From DIGJ01 sp041739345 (GTDB lineage: Bacteria; Bacillota; Clostridia; Lachnospirales; Lachnospiraceae): a stretch of DNA of 64,000 nt. Shown piece after piece: positions 24,260-32,280 of the stretch. The notes under the pieces are model-generated. The model saw only the letters and a list, made by a program, of their open reading frames with translations, was not told the origin of the DNA and ran no database searches. Made by a program: the position numbers and the translations under genes. The stretch lies in NCBI GenBank assembly GCA_041739345.1, contig JBGSNZ010000027.1:186001-250000 (forward strand), in the 5' to 3' direction. Numbering within the stretch: the first letter of the stretch is position 1; every line of letters begins with the position of its first letter.

Positions 24260-25185
24260 TAGATAGTAATATAGAAATTATTGGTATTGATCATGGATGG
24301 AGTTCCGTTAAAACTGCGCATTCAGTGATTGTATCAGGCGTAAAAGAAATGACCACAGAGCCGGCTCTTATAGATAACTTACTGGAATTTGAAAGAAAGT
24401 ATTATAAGGTTGGTGTACAAAGATTAGAAGTTAGAAATACAAAGGTAGAGGATGAAAATTATTATCTTCTTACGCTGGCGGCATTAGGTGCTGAGTTAAA
24501 AGCAAGGGGCAAAAGTAGAGCAAAAGTTGTTTTATCAGTAGGTTTGCCATTAACTAGATTTGGTGCGGAAAAGAAGGATTTCATTTCTTATTTATTGCGA
24601 AAGAAAGTAGTGGATTTCAAATATGAAGGAAGACATTATAGTGTGGAAATTGAAAAGGTAATGGTTTCACCACAATGTTATGCAGCGGTTGCAGATCGAA
24701 TTGGAACATTTAAAGAAAATCCGATGATTGTAGATATTGGAAGTTGGACCGTTGATATTATGCCAATTATTAAGCAGTTACCGGATGAAGCAAGATGCAA
24801 AACTTTAGCAAGAGGACTCATTAAGAGTATCAGAGAAATTAATGAAGAATTAATGCGAAAGTTAAATGGAGAAGCGCCGGAAATTTATATTCAGGACATT
24901 ATGATTAATGGAAAGAGTGATATAGATGAACAATATTTGGAGATTATTCAGAGTGGCTTAAAACTGTTTGCAGATACGATTTATAACACACTTACCGAGT
25001 TGGGATGCAATTTAACTCTAATGCCAATTGTATTTGTAGGTGGTGGAGCAGTAGTGATGAAAAACTTTGGAGAATATCACGGAAAGAATATTACTTTTAT
25101 TGAAGATATTAAAGCCAATGCCATAGGGTATGAGTATTTAGCAAATCTTCGATTATTTGGAGTAAGAAAGGCATGTGGTAACTAA
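24256..25185 (+). CDS. ParM/Alp-like actin-fold protein
   Basis: The 309-residue protein has the actin-superfamily layout: phosphate-1 loop IGIDHGWSSVKT at the N-terminus, phosphate-2 loop VDIGSWTVDIMPI (about residue 165) and adenosine loop VFVGGGAVVM (about residue 268). ParM-like proteins form filaments that push plasmid copies apart. The ATG at 24256 follows AGAGGAGGCAAGAAAAAA. The next gene encodes a small protein of ParR size. In an integrated element such a pair would help keep the excised circle, or act during transfer. Distant DnaK/FtsA-like proteins have the same fold, but gene order favours ParM. Confidence 0.85.
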   Translation: MIDSNIEIIGIDHGWSSVKTAHSVIVSGVKEMTTEPALIDNLLEFERKYYKVGVQRLEVRNTKVEDENYYLLTLAALGAELKARGKSRAKVVLSVGLPLTRFGAEKKDFISYLLRKKVVDFKYEGRHYSVEIEKVMVSPQCYAAVADRIGTFKENPMIVDIGSWTVDIMPIIKQLPDEARCKTLARGLIKSIREINEELMRKLNGEAPEIYIQDIMINGKSDIDEQYLEIIQSGLKLFADTIYNTLTELGCNLTLMPIVFVGGGAVVMKNFGEYHGKNITFIEDIKANAIGYEYLANLRLFGVRKACGN

Positions 25186-25186
25186 G

Positions 25187-25567
25187 ATGGCATTAAATAA
25201 TGTGAAATGCTTTTTGCTCAGATTTAATTTAGACAATGAGCAGCATTTAAGATTGTATAATAGAATTCGCAATTTAAATATTGATATTTATAAATCAAAG
25301 ACGCAATACATAATGGATTGTATGGATGCTTATCCTGAAAGTATGGATAAAAAGGTTGTGATAGAAAATTCGGATGAATTTCTAAAAGAAGTAAATCGTG
25401 AAACTGAGAATGCAGTGGCGAGGGTATTAGGACAATTCATTATTGGTTCGACACAAGTAAAGGAGCAGGATATTGTGCGGGTAGTAAAAGCCAATAAGGA
25501 AGAAGAAAAAGAAGGCATTACAAACCCTGACATTCAAGATATGATGAATGGCTGGTATGACAATTAG
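25187..25567 (+). CDS. ParR-like DNA-binding partner
   Basis: The 126-residue protein follows the ParM-like gene by one base. The first ~45 residues (VKCFLLRFNLDNEQHLRLYN then KSKTQYIMDCM) have the strand-helix-helix pattern of ribbon-helix-helix centromere-binding proteins, and the rest is charged, as expected for the filament-binding tail. An in-frame GTG at 25175 is an alternative start; neither has a strong ribosome site, which fits coupling to parM. The assignment rests mainly on size, fold pattern and position. Confidence 0.65.
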   Translation: MALNNVKCFLLRFNLDNEQHLRLYNRIRNLNIDIYKSKTQYIMDCMDAYPESMDKKVVIENSDEFLKEVNRETENAVARVLGQFIIGSTQVKEQDIVRVVKANKEEEKEGITNPDIQDMMNGWYDN

Positions 25568-25579
25568 GAGGCGAATATT

Positions 25580-25735
25580 ATGGGAGAAGTGTTAGCAAAG
25601 ATTTTAAGGGCAATAGCGTTAATGGTATTGTTATTACTGAAGGCAGTATTAGGAATATTAAAGTTAATACTTCTCTTGTTCGGCTTAATTGCAAGAGTGT
25701 TTTTAATATTTGTAAAAATAGGAATACCTGAATAG
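25580..25735 (+). CDS. Small hydrophobic membrane protein, 51 residues
   Basis: ATG at 25580 after AGGAGGCGAATATT opens a 51-residue frame that is almost all hydrophobic (LMVLLLLKAVLGILKLILLL then GLIARVFLIFVKIG) with regularly placed lysines and arginines. It could form two amphipathic or membrane helices, similar in character to type I toxins or small channel-like peptides. Function unknown; it ends the first operon before the attenuator. Confidence 0.6.
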   Translation: MGEVLAKILRAIALMVLLLLKAVLGILKLILLLFGLIARVFLIFVKIGIPE

Positions 25736-25808
25736 GAAAAACTAAATCTTGGGTTATTGTATTTCCTTGAACGGAGAAAAGACTTTTTCAAAAGGCGGAA
25801 AGGAGAGC

Positions 25809-25847
25809 ATGAGCAAGCTTCGTATAAGACAGAAGATTCCACCTTAG
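25809..25847 (+). CDS. 12-residue leader peptide ending Pro-Pro-stop
   Basis: A perfect site GGAAAGGAGAGC precedes ATG at 25809, which codes MSKLRIRQKIPP and a TAG stop. The last four codons lie in the 5' arm of a terminator hairpin (25833-25858). Two prolines before a stop codon are known to slow termination by the ribosome; a ribosome paused there would cover the hairpin's 5' arm. This has the layout of a translation-controlled attenuator for the downstream operon. Confidence 0.6.
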   Translation: MSKLRIRQKIPP

Positions 25848-25862
25848 GGAGGGGTCTTTTTT
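25833..25862 (+). terminator. Terminator overlapping the leader peptide
   Basis: AAGATTCCACC (25833-25843) pairs, through two G-U pairs and one mismatch, with GGAGGGGTCTT (25848-25858) around TTAG, followed by six T. It lies 44 bp before the DUF5688 gene. Confidence 0.7.
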
Positions 25863-25905
25863 GTTTGCAGAAAAATAATAAAATTTAAATTGGAGGTAGA
25901 AATTA

Positions 25906-26910
25906 ATGATGAATTATGAATTATTCAAAGAAGTAGTAACAGAGAAATTTATGGATTATATGTCAGAAGAGTTTGTAGATTTTAAGGTAGACATACATCC
26001 AGTAGTGAAAGTTAATCAGACATTAGATAGTATTAATCTGATTCCGACAGATGATAGCGAGTGGAAGGTGGCACCAACCATCTACATTAATACCATGTAT
26101 GATCATTATAAGCAGTGTGAGAATCTGCAGGAAGTTATAAAAAGTGCAGCAGATTCCATGATTCAAGCATTTGAAGAAGCGCCGGAAATGACACCGCTTT
26201 TACAGTTTGAAACTGCAAAAGAAAATATTGTTATGGTACTGATTAATACTGAACAGAATAAAGAAATGCTTAAGAACATACCACATCGTGAGTTCCAGGA
26301 TCTGTCGATTATTTATCGTTGGGTAGTAGAAAAAGGAAGAGATGGAATTTCTAGTACTATTTTAAACAATGGACTGAAAGAAAAATTAGGTATGAGTGAA
26401 GAAACTCTTTTTAAGGCTGCAGTAGAGAACACAAAGCGGATATTTCCCCCAACGATTAAATCTATGAATGAAGTGATTCTAGATATGATGAAAAGTGATG
26501 GAATGCCAGGAGAGATAGCACAGATGATGGTAGATGATATGCCAAAAGACCAGATGATGTATGTGATTTCAAATAACAGAGGTATTAATGGAGCTGCTAG
26601 TATGCTTTATGAAAATGAACTTCATTCCTTGGCAGAAAAGTTGGAAAATGATTTATATATTATGCCATCTAGTATCCATGAGGTTATTGCGGTTTCTGTA
26701 AACATGGGAGACCCAAATGAATTAGCGCAGATGGTAAATGAAATCAATATAGATCAAGTTGCGTTAGATGAAAGACTGTCAAATCAGGTATATCACTACG
26801 ATAAGGATTTAAGAAAGCTTACACTGGCGACCGACACTCCAAACAAAAGGTTAGATGGAGTTGTAGCAGAAGCGAATCTTATTTATGAAGCCAAAGATCA
26901 GTCAAGGTAG
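25906..26910 (+). CDS. DUF5688-like hypothetical protein of the element
   Basis: The 334-residue acidic, soluble protein starts MMNYELFKEVVTEKF after GGAGGTAGAAATTA. Visible blocks include VKVNQTLDSINLIP, APTIYINTMYDHY, FQDLSIIYRWVVE and YVISNNRGINGAASMLYEN. It resembles the DUF5688 proteins common in mobile elements of gut Clostridia. No catalytic motif is evident. It is the first large gene after the attenuator and precedes RadC-like and toprim genes, so a role in element DNA processing or establishment is possible but unproved. Confidence 0.7.
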   Translation: MMNYELFKEVVTEKFMDYMSEEFVDFKVDIHPVVKVNQTLDSINLIPTDDSEWKVAPTIYINTMYDHYKQCENLQEVIKSAADSMIQAFEEAPEMTPLLQFETAKENIVMVLINTEQNKEMLKNIPHREFQDLSIIYRWVVEKGRDGISSTILNNGLKEKLGMSEETLFKAAVENTKRIFPPTIKSMNEVILDMMKSDGMPGEIAQMMVDDMPKDQMMYVISNNRGINGAASMLYENELHSLAEKLENDLYIMPSSIHEVIAVSVNMGDPNELAQMVNEINIDQVALDERLSNQVYHYDKDLRKLTLATDTPNKRLDGVVAEANLIYEAKDQSR

Positions 26911-26919
26911 GTGATAGAA

Positions 26920-27045
26920 ATGGATATTATTAAGAAAATAACAAAGGAAGAATTCTTGGAATTACTAAAATCACAGAAGGATGACTTTGTAATCCATTTA
27001 GAGATCGAAATGGAGGAGGATGCAGATGCCAAAAAAGGTGTTTAA
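26920..27045 (+). CDS. Small acidic protein, 41 residues
   Basis: An ATG at 26920 after AGGTGATAGAA opens a 41-residue frame (MDIIKKITKEEFLELLKSQ, then FVIHLEIEMEEDADAKKGV). It overlaps the RadC-like gene start by 20 bp and contains that gene's GGAGGAGG site, which suggests translational coupling. It is likely real because of the good start site and compact packing. Function unknown. Confidence 0.55.
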   Translation: MDIIKKITKEEFLELLKSQKDDFVIHLEIEMEEDADAKKGV

Positions 27046-27571
27046 GTTGGATGTGGTATCGGTTCGCTTGGTGAAAGATGCATCGATTTTCTCGGAAATG
27101 AAGATTGATTCCCCTATGGTAGCGGTACATGTATTAGGAGAGTTACTTAGTGAAATGGATAGGGAAATAATCTGTGTAGTAAATCTAAAAGCAGATAGTA
27201 CACCCATTAACTGTCATTTTGCAAGTGTTGGAGCCATCAATCATGCAATTTCACATCCGAGGGAATTGTTTAAATCAGCAATACTATCCAATGCAGCAAG
27301 CATGATTATGCTTCATTGCCATCCAAGTGGAAGCTTACAGCCTTCTAAGGAGGATACCCGAATAACAGACAGAATGATAAAATTGACAGAACTGATGGGA
27401 ATACCGTTGCTTGATCATATTATTGTGGGCGGTGATAACCATCAGTTTTTTAGTTTTAAAGAAAAAGGTCTGATGTCGAATCCTTTTATTTCGCTGAGTA
27501 CAAATTATCAAGCCTTAGATTTTGGTACAGCAGCACTGGTGGCAGAAAAAATGAAAGGTAAGGCGAGGTAA
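27026..27571 (+). CDS. RadC-like JAB/MPN-domain protein
   Basis: The 181-residue protein has the JAMM metal site HCHPSGSLQPSKED near residues 92-105, with a catalytic-type acid earlier (VNLKADSTPINCHFASVGAI). RadC-like proteins with this motif are frequent on mobile elements; their biochemical role is unclear. The ATG at 27026 is favoured over 27020 because GGAGGAGG lies 7 bases before it. Its stop overlaps the next ATG (TAATG), so it is cotranslated with the toprim protein. Confidence 0.88.
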   Translation: MPKKVFKLDVVSVRLVKDASIFSEMKIDSPMVAVHVLGELLSEMDREIICVVNLKADSTPINCHFASVGAINHAISHPRELFKSAILSNAASMIMLHCHPSGSLQPSKEDTRITDRMIKLTELMGIPLLDHIIVGGDNHQFFSFKEKGLMSNPFISLSTNYQALDFGTAALVAEKMKGKAR

Positions 27572-28536
27572 TGGAGCGATTTACAGAAGAAGAACTAAAA
27601 ATAGCTAAATCGGTCGATTTGTGCGAAGTTGCAAACAGTCTTGGTTTTACCGTTCGAAGAATTGGAAGATACTTCACATTGAAAGAAATGGATTCCATTC
27701 GAATTTATAATCGTACACACTGGTTCCGATGGAGCAGGCAATATGATAAAGGAGAGAATGGTGGTTCACAGATAGACTTCTTAAGAGTGTTTGCAGGAAT
27801 GGAACTAAAAGAAGCAGTATTTTGGCTTCTTAATTTTGCCGGATATCAAAAAAACGTTGAATTTGTGAAAAAAGCTGTTTTGTTAAATCCGACAGAAATC
27901 CATAGGGAAGAAAAGAAAGCATTTATTCTCCCACAGCCATTTTCAGATAATGATTATCTTTATTCGTATCTTAATAAGGAGCGTTGTATTAGTAAATGTG
28001 TAATTGACTATTTTGTAGATGCTGGACTGATATATGAATCTAGCCATTATCATAATGTTGTATTCAAAGGTAAGGATAAGGATGGAGTTACAAGATTTGC
28101 CAGCTTAAGAGGTGTGTTTGATAAGGACAGAAAGGGCTTTAAGTGTGATGTGACAGGCAATGATAAAAATTACGGCTTTAATATTACTAACGAAAAGAGT
28201 AAAGAAGTAGTGGTATTTGAAGCTGCTATTGACTTGATAAGTTATGTAGATATCAATAGTGATTATGAGACGAATATGCTGGCACTTGGAATGATTGGCG
28301 ATGCTCCATTAGAAACATTTCTAAGCGAGCATTCGCAGATACAGTCAATTAAGCTGTGTCTTGATAATGATGAAGCGGGAAAACTGGCAACAGCACAGAT
28401 TACGAAAAAGTATCGTGATAGGGGCTATAAAGTTTCTTCTTGCCCGGCTCCTGCTATATATAAAGATTATAATGAGTGGCTTGTTGCAGTAAAATCAATT
28501 GTAAGAATGGTAGCTAAACAAAATACGGCTAGATAA
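27571..28536 (+). CDS. DUF3991/toprim-domain protein
   Basis: The 321-residue protein resembles a small primase-like protein. The N-terminal ~95 residues look like the DUF3991 region (VANSLGFTVRRIGRYFTL, WFRWSRQYDKGENGGSQIDF) that stands where a CHC2 zinc finger is found in DnaG. A toprim core follows with VVVFEAAIDLISY (acidic residue, about 225) and KLCLDNDEAGKLATAQI (Asp-x-Asp, about 272). Such proteins occur near relaxase genes and may prime the transferred strand. It is the last gene before the repeat array and oriT-like hairpin. Confidence 0.85.
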   Translation: MERFTEEELKIAKSVDLCEVANSLGFTVRRIGRYFTLKEMDSIRIYNRTHWFRWSRQYDKGENGGSQIDFLRVFAGMELKEAVFWLLNFAGYQKNVEFVKKAVLLNPTEIHREEKKAFILPQPFSDNDYLYSYLNKERCISKCVIDYFVDAGLIYESSHYHNVVFKGKDKDGVTRFASLRGVFDKDRKGFKCDVTGNDKNYGFNITNEKSKEVVVFEAAIDLISYVDINSDYETNMLALGMIGDAPLETFLSEHSQIQSIKLCLDNDEAGKLATAQITKKYRDRGYKVSSCPAPAIYKDYNEWLVAVKSIVRMVAKQNTAR

Positions 28537-28538
28537 AG

Positions 28539-28740
28539 GATATAGAAATACTATAGCAGAATGATAAAAAGATATATTATTGCTATATCAGAAAAGGAAA
28601 AAGATATAGGAATGTTATATCACTAGAACATCGCAATACTGCGAAAGAACCAATAGAGATATATTTTTACTATAGCAGAGGGATGAAAAGATATAGAAAT
28701 CCTATATCCCGAAGCTTAAAAGATATAGAAAAGCTATAGC
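28539..28740. repeat. Six 19-bp palindromic iterons at 32-bp spacing, symmetric about a central dyad
   Basis: Six copies with pattern GATATAnnnnnnCTATA(T/G)C start at 28539, 28571, 28603, 28658, 28690 and 28722. Start-to-start steps are 32, 32, 55, 32, 32 bp. Each copy is an imperfect palindrome, for example GATATAGAAATCCTATATC at 28690. The array midpoint is 28639.5, and the dyad TCGCA-ATAC-TGCGA is at 28631-28644, within 2 bp of it. A 32-bp step is about three helical turns, so bound proteins would line up on one DNA face. Candidate roles are centromere for the ParM/ParR-like pair, replication iterons, or relaxosome binding sites. Confidence 0.9.
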
Positions 28741-28760
28741 ATTTCATAATAACAGGGGTT

Positions 28761-28812
28761 TTAGGGGCATTCCCCTAACTAGATGCAGATGTATATACAA
28801 TCTGCGTATCTA
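28761..28812 (+). other. oriT-like double hairpin
   Basis: TTAGGGG-CATT-CCCCTAA (28761-28778) is a perfect 7-bp stem. It is followed by CTAGATGCAGAT (28779-28790) which pairs with ATCTGCGTATCTAG (28799-28812 region) apart from a 2-nt bulge. The position directly before a gene block with MobC and relaxase, and after the iteron array, is where Firmicute oriT regions are found. No nick site can be fixed from sequence alone. Confidence 0.55.
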
Positions 28813-28840
28813 GCAAAAGCTATCTTTAGGAGGACTAACA

Positions 28841-29389
28841 GTGGTAGATAAAGATTTTAAACCGTTTCTAAATCCTCAGAAATTGGTAGACTGGCTGGAA
28901 GAAAATGATATTTTGATGAATCTAACCAAAGCGGATTCGGAAACTCTGATGAATTATATGGAGGGTCATGGTTATCAGCTTGGGGTACTGGATGGGGACT
29001 TAGCGAGAGTAGATAATTGCGCTGGTGATATACCGGATTATGACAAGATAAGTATTGATGAGATTATAGATACTGTTTGTGAATGGAATTACGAAATGAT
29101 CCAATACGCAAAAGAAAAAAAGGAGAACCCAAAAGACTTCCTGGATTTTGCAAATACTAGTAATTATCTTGATTCGTTGCGAAAAGATGAAAAACAGTTA
29201 GATGTCATGTTCAACCAGACCTGTTTTGGCAAGGAGGTAGAAGCACTTGCCCAGAAGTTAGCAAAGGAAGCAATTAAGAGTATGAAAGCAGCCAGAGCTG
29301 AACAGGAAAAAGATGAGGAAATGGAAATAGAGAATACAGATAAAGAAAAAAACGAAAGTCAACCTAACCTGTTAAGAAAGGTAAGGTGA
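28841..29389 (+). CDS. Hypothetical acidic protein upstream of mobC
   Basis: A GTG at 28841 after TTTAGGAGGACTAACA opens a 182-residue frame. The first ~55 residues (FLNPQKLVDWLEENDILMNL, DSETLMNYMEGHGYQLG) are mostly helical; the C-terminus is strongly charged (EEMEIENTDKEKNES). No known family is recognised. It is 2 bp from mobC and directly downstream of the oriT-like hairpin, so it may be an accessory relaxosome protein. Confidence 0.7.
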   Translation: MVDKDFKPFLNPQKLVDWLEENDILMNLTKADSETLMNYMEGHGYQLGVLDGDLARVDNCAGDIPDYDKISIDEIIDTVCEWNYEMIQYAKEKKENPKDFLDFANTSNYLDSLRKDEKQLDVMFNQTCFGKEVEALAQKLAKEAIKSMKAARAEQEKDEEMEIENTDKEKNESQPNLLRKVR

Positions 29390-29390
29390 G

Positions 29391-29741
29391 ATGGTGGAGA
29401 AAGCAGGAAAGAGTGTTGTTAAAAATTTTCGATTTAAAGAGTCGGATGTAAACCTGTTAGCAGAGAAAGCTGCTGCAATGGGTATGAATGAATCGGAATA
29501 TGTGAGATTTATGATAACACAGAAACCGGAAGACTATGCCGAAATCAGAGAAGTATACAGAAATTTAGTAAATGAAGTGAATCGAATTGGCATAAATGTG
29601 AATCAGATTATTTACAACTACAATTCCGGTATTTACAATGCAGAGGATAAAGACCGATTATTTGCCTACATGAAAAAGCTGAATGTAGTGGTAAAAGAGG
29701 CAGTACAAGCACATATGGGAGAGAACCATGGCGATAAGTAA
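29391..29741 (+). CDS. mobC: MobC-family relaxosome accessory protein
   Basis: The 116-residue protein has an N-terminal ribbon-helix-helix (VVKNFRFKESDVNLLAEKAA, GMNESEYVRFMI) and the conserved MobC segment VNEVNRIGINVNQIIYNYN. MobC proteins bind oriT and help the relaxase open the DNA. It starts 2 bp after the preceding stop and overlaps the relaxase gene by 14 bp. Confidence 0.88.
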   Translation: MVEKAGKSVVKNFRFKESDVNLLAEKAAAMGMNESEYVRFMITQKPEDYAEIREVYRNLVNEVNRIGINVNQIIYNYNSGIYNAEDKDRLFAYMKKLNVVVKEAVQAHMGENHGDK

Positions 29742-31167
29742 AATCCTCTATATGAAGGATTGTGGCAAAGGTAATCCCGGGAAGCATTTGAAACAGGCGA
29801 TTGACTACATAGCGAATCCGGAGAAAACTGGACAGGGGCAGTTTGTAGGTGGTCATAATTGTCAGCCAGAATTTGCTTATGAGCAGATGAGGGAAACCAA
29901 ACAGAAATTTGGTAAGACAGATAAAAGACAAGGTTATCATCTGATTGTTTCATTTATGGAAGGAGAGACAACACCGGGACAGGCATTTGAAATAATAGGG
30001 CGTATTGTTAAAGAATATCTTGGTGATGAATACGAGGCAATTTATTCCGTTCATAATAATACGGATCATGTTCACGGGCATATTATTTTTAACAGTGTCA
30101 GCTTGAATAATGGTAAAAAGTATCGTTATGACAAAGGCGATTGGGCAAGGAATATTCAACCAGTCACAAATCGAATTTGCGAAGAATATGGACTTTCTAT
30201 CATAGAAATTGAAGAAGACAAGGCTAGAGCGGCTCAAACCTATAAGGAATGGGATGATTATAAGGATGGTAAGTTTGTCTGGGAAAATATGATAAAGAGG
30301 GATTTGGATGCCTGTGTTATGCAGGCACCAACCTTTGAATCACTTGTAGAACTGTTAAAAGATAAAGGTTATGAAATTAAGCAGAATAAGTATTTTGCCA
30401 TTCGCCCACCAGGACTGACAAGGTTTAGAAGAACCAAAACGCTAGGAGAAGAATATACAGAAGACCGATTGAGAGAAAGAATTCTTACCCAAAGTCTTTC
30501 TGATTACAAATCAGTGCAAAGGGCAGACCAGCCAAGAATTGTATATTGTAAGGTTCGCAGATTCAGAAAAACAAGACTCTGTGGACTTCAAAAAAAGTAT
30601 TTTGCCAAGATGTATCGAACAGGAAAATTAAAGAAACGTCCTTATAGTCAGGCCTGGAAATACAGGGATGATATTAGAAAGTTTGAAAAGCTGCAACAGC
30701 AATATTTGTTTTTAAATCGCTATGACATAACTAAAATTGTGGAACTTGGAACAATACAACATAACCTTACTGAAAAGAAGAAAGAAGTATCCACTGAGAA
30801 AAGGAGAACCTATAAGGAAAGAGCCAGATTTAAACCCTTGTTTAACAAGATGCAGGAGGCAAAAGATTTAAGGCCAGCAGTTGCAAGTTTTTTAAATGGG
30901 GATGATTTCTTTACAGATGAATATGAAAAATTCCAGGTGATTGAAATGGAGATTAAGAATCAGGGATACACCATGGAAGATCTGGTAGAAATCAAAGAAC
31001 AATATGAGAAGAAATTAGCATTGATGAGTGTAAAGGAAAAAGCAGTGAAAAGAGAACTCACGATTGCAAACACACTTATACGAGAAGTTACCGAAACAAA
31101 GGAAGATGTATTGTCAAAGGAGTCAAAGACTCCTACGATTCAAAAAGAAGAAAAATATGTAAGATGA
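29728..31167 (+). CDS. MOBP-type relaxase
   Basis: The 479-residue protein is a MobA/VirD2-like relaxase. It begins MAISKILYMKDCGKGNPG, and the three-histidine metal motif is DHVHGHIIFNSV near residues 112-123. QGYHLIVSF and RYDKGDWARNIQPVTNRICE are also typical. The relaxase nicks oriT, stays bound to the 5' end and leads the strand into the recipient. The C-terminal ~280 residues are basic and partly coiled. It overlaps mobC. No truncation is seen. Confidence 0.93.
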   Translation: MAISKILYMKDCGKGNPGKHLKQAIDYIANPEKTGQGQFVGGHNCQPEFAYEQMRETKQKFGKTDKRQGYHLIVSFMEGETTPGQAFEIIGRIVKEYLGDEYEAIYSVHNNTDHVHGHIIFNSVSLNNGKKYRYDKGDWARNIQPVTNRICEEYGLSIIEIEEDKARAAQTYKEWDDYKDGKFVWENMIKRDLDACVMQAPTFESLVELLKDKGYEIKQNKYFAIRPPGLTRFRRTKTLGEEYTEDRLRERILTQSLSDYKSVQRADQPRIVYCKVRRFRKTRLCGLQKKYFAKMYRTGKLKKRPYSQAWKYRDDIRKFEKLQQQYLFLNRYDITKIVELGTIQHNLTEKKKEVSTEKRRTYKERARFKPLFNKMQEAKDLRPAVASFLNGDDFFTDEYEKFQVIEMEIKNQGYTMEDLVEIKEQYEKKLALMSVKEKAVKRELTIANTLIREVTETKEDVLSKESKTPTIQKEEKYVR

Positions 31168-31213
31168 ATTTTATAGCTGGCCTGTGCTGGCTATTTTTGT
31201 TGGGAGGTATGGT

Positions 31214-32257
31214 ATGCAGGATGAAACAATAAAAGCAAGTATTGAAAATTATAAAAGACAGATGGTCAAGTATGGTTATAACGAAGTGGAGCAAAAACAG
31301 GCAGTAGATGATTTATATAGTGGACTTAGCGTTCCTCAGGTTGAAACCTATCTTGGTAAGGGATTTGAACTACGCCAGATGCGAGTAATGTCAATGTGCA
31401 TGAAGAAAGGGTATCCAGAGGAAGTTATTACTACTATTTGTAATCCAAAATTTGATGGATTTCAGATGGAGGTGGCATTGGAATTTTATGAAAAGGGTAT
31501 TCCCATTGATCAGATAGGTGCACTTGACGGAGCTGTTAATAATTCCGTATCCATGCGTAAGGCATATGAACAAGTTTTACTTCAAATGCAAAAACTAAAT
31601 GATTTAGAAGAAGGGCAGCCGGAGTATGTTGAAAAACTCGTAGAAAGTATTGATATGGTAGTTAAGCAAATTCAGGCCCAGGATGAAAAGTATGGGGTTT
31701 TGCTTAAACAGATAGTTCAAAGTGGAAAAGAGGACAAGGGTGAGATAGAAGAGCTCTTAAGAAATTTGAAAGACAAAGATGAGTTGATTCATAAGCTGTC
31801 AAAGCAAATAGAAGAAGCCAAATCAGAATCAGATTCGCTTAACTCTGTCATCAATAAAATGGAAAAGGAGAGAAGGGAAATGGAAGAAAAAAGTTCAGTA
31901 AGCAAGCAGGCAGTTATGTATTATGGAATGCCAGTATCCTATGAAACTACGATGGGAGCTGGGGGGAATACGCAGATAATTCCAATAGAAAGAACACTCA
32001 AAAAATCGAATTATGGTGTGTTGCGATTTGCATCAGCACTTGGTTTTAAGAAAAAATCTAGACAGGATCTAGTGAAAATGATTGCATGCAAAGAGTTGAT
32101 ACCTGAGCAGTTAGTACAGATTCGGGTTGGGATTCAAAGGGGTCTAGATGAAACCCAACTTTCAGAACTGATTAATAACAATGTATCAGCTGATCGAATG
32201 AGAGAAATTATTGAGATAGCGGTTCTCCAGAATGCAAGAACGAATGGAAAAATGTAA
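31214..32257 (+). CDS. Helical-repeat/coiled-coil protein of the element
   Basis: The 347-residue protein from ATG 31214 (GGGAGG site upstream) has, in its first ~130 residues, repeated helix pairs such as LSVPQVETYLGKGFELRQMR, MKKGYPEEVITTIC and FDGFQMEVALEFYEKGIPID, which are imperfect copies of a motif with pattern GLS/GFS..Q...L..G. A long coiled coil follows (about 140-225). The C-terminal part again has the helix repeat (MIACKELIPEQLVQIRVGIQ, RGLDETQLSELIN). Similar proteins accompany relaxases in clostridial elements. Role unknown; possibly a scaffold or DNA-processing adaptor. Confidence 0.72.
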   Translation: MQDETIKASIENYKRQMVKYGYNEVEQKQAVDDLYSGLSVPQVETYLGKGFELRQMRVMSMCMKKGYPEEVITTICNPKFDGFQMEVALEFYEKGIPIDQIGALDGAVNNSVSMRKAYEQVLLQMQKLNDLEEGQPEYVEKLVESIDMVVKQIQAQDEKYGVLLKQIVQSGKEDKGEIEELLRNLKDKDELIHKLSKQIEEAKSESDSLNSVINKMEKERREMEEKSSVSKQAVMYYGMPVSYETTMGAGGNTQIIPIERTLKKSNYGVLRFASALGFKKKSRQDLVKMIACKELIPEQLVQIRVGIQRGLDETQLSELINNNVSADRMREIIEIAVLQNARTNGKM

Positions 32258-32280
32258 GCTTTATAAGGAAAGGAGAGACG

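Noticed and set aside
28539..28740. CRISPR array
   Set aside because: The repeats are only 19 bp, palindromic and diverged, the intervals are 13 bp and AT-rich, and no cas gene is near.
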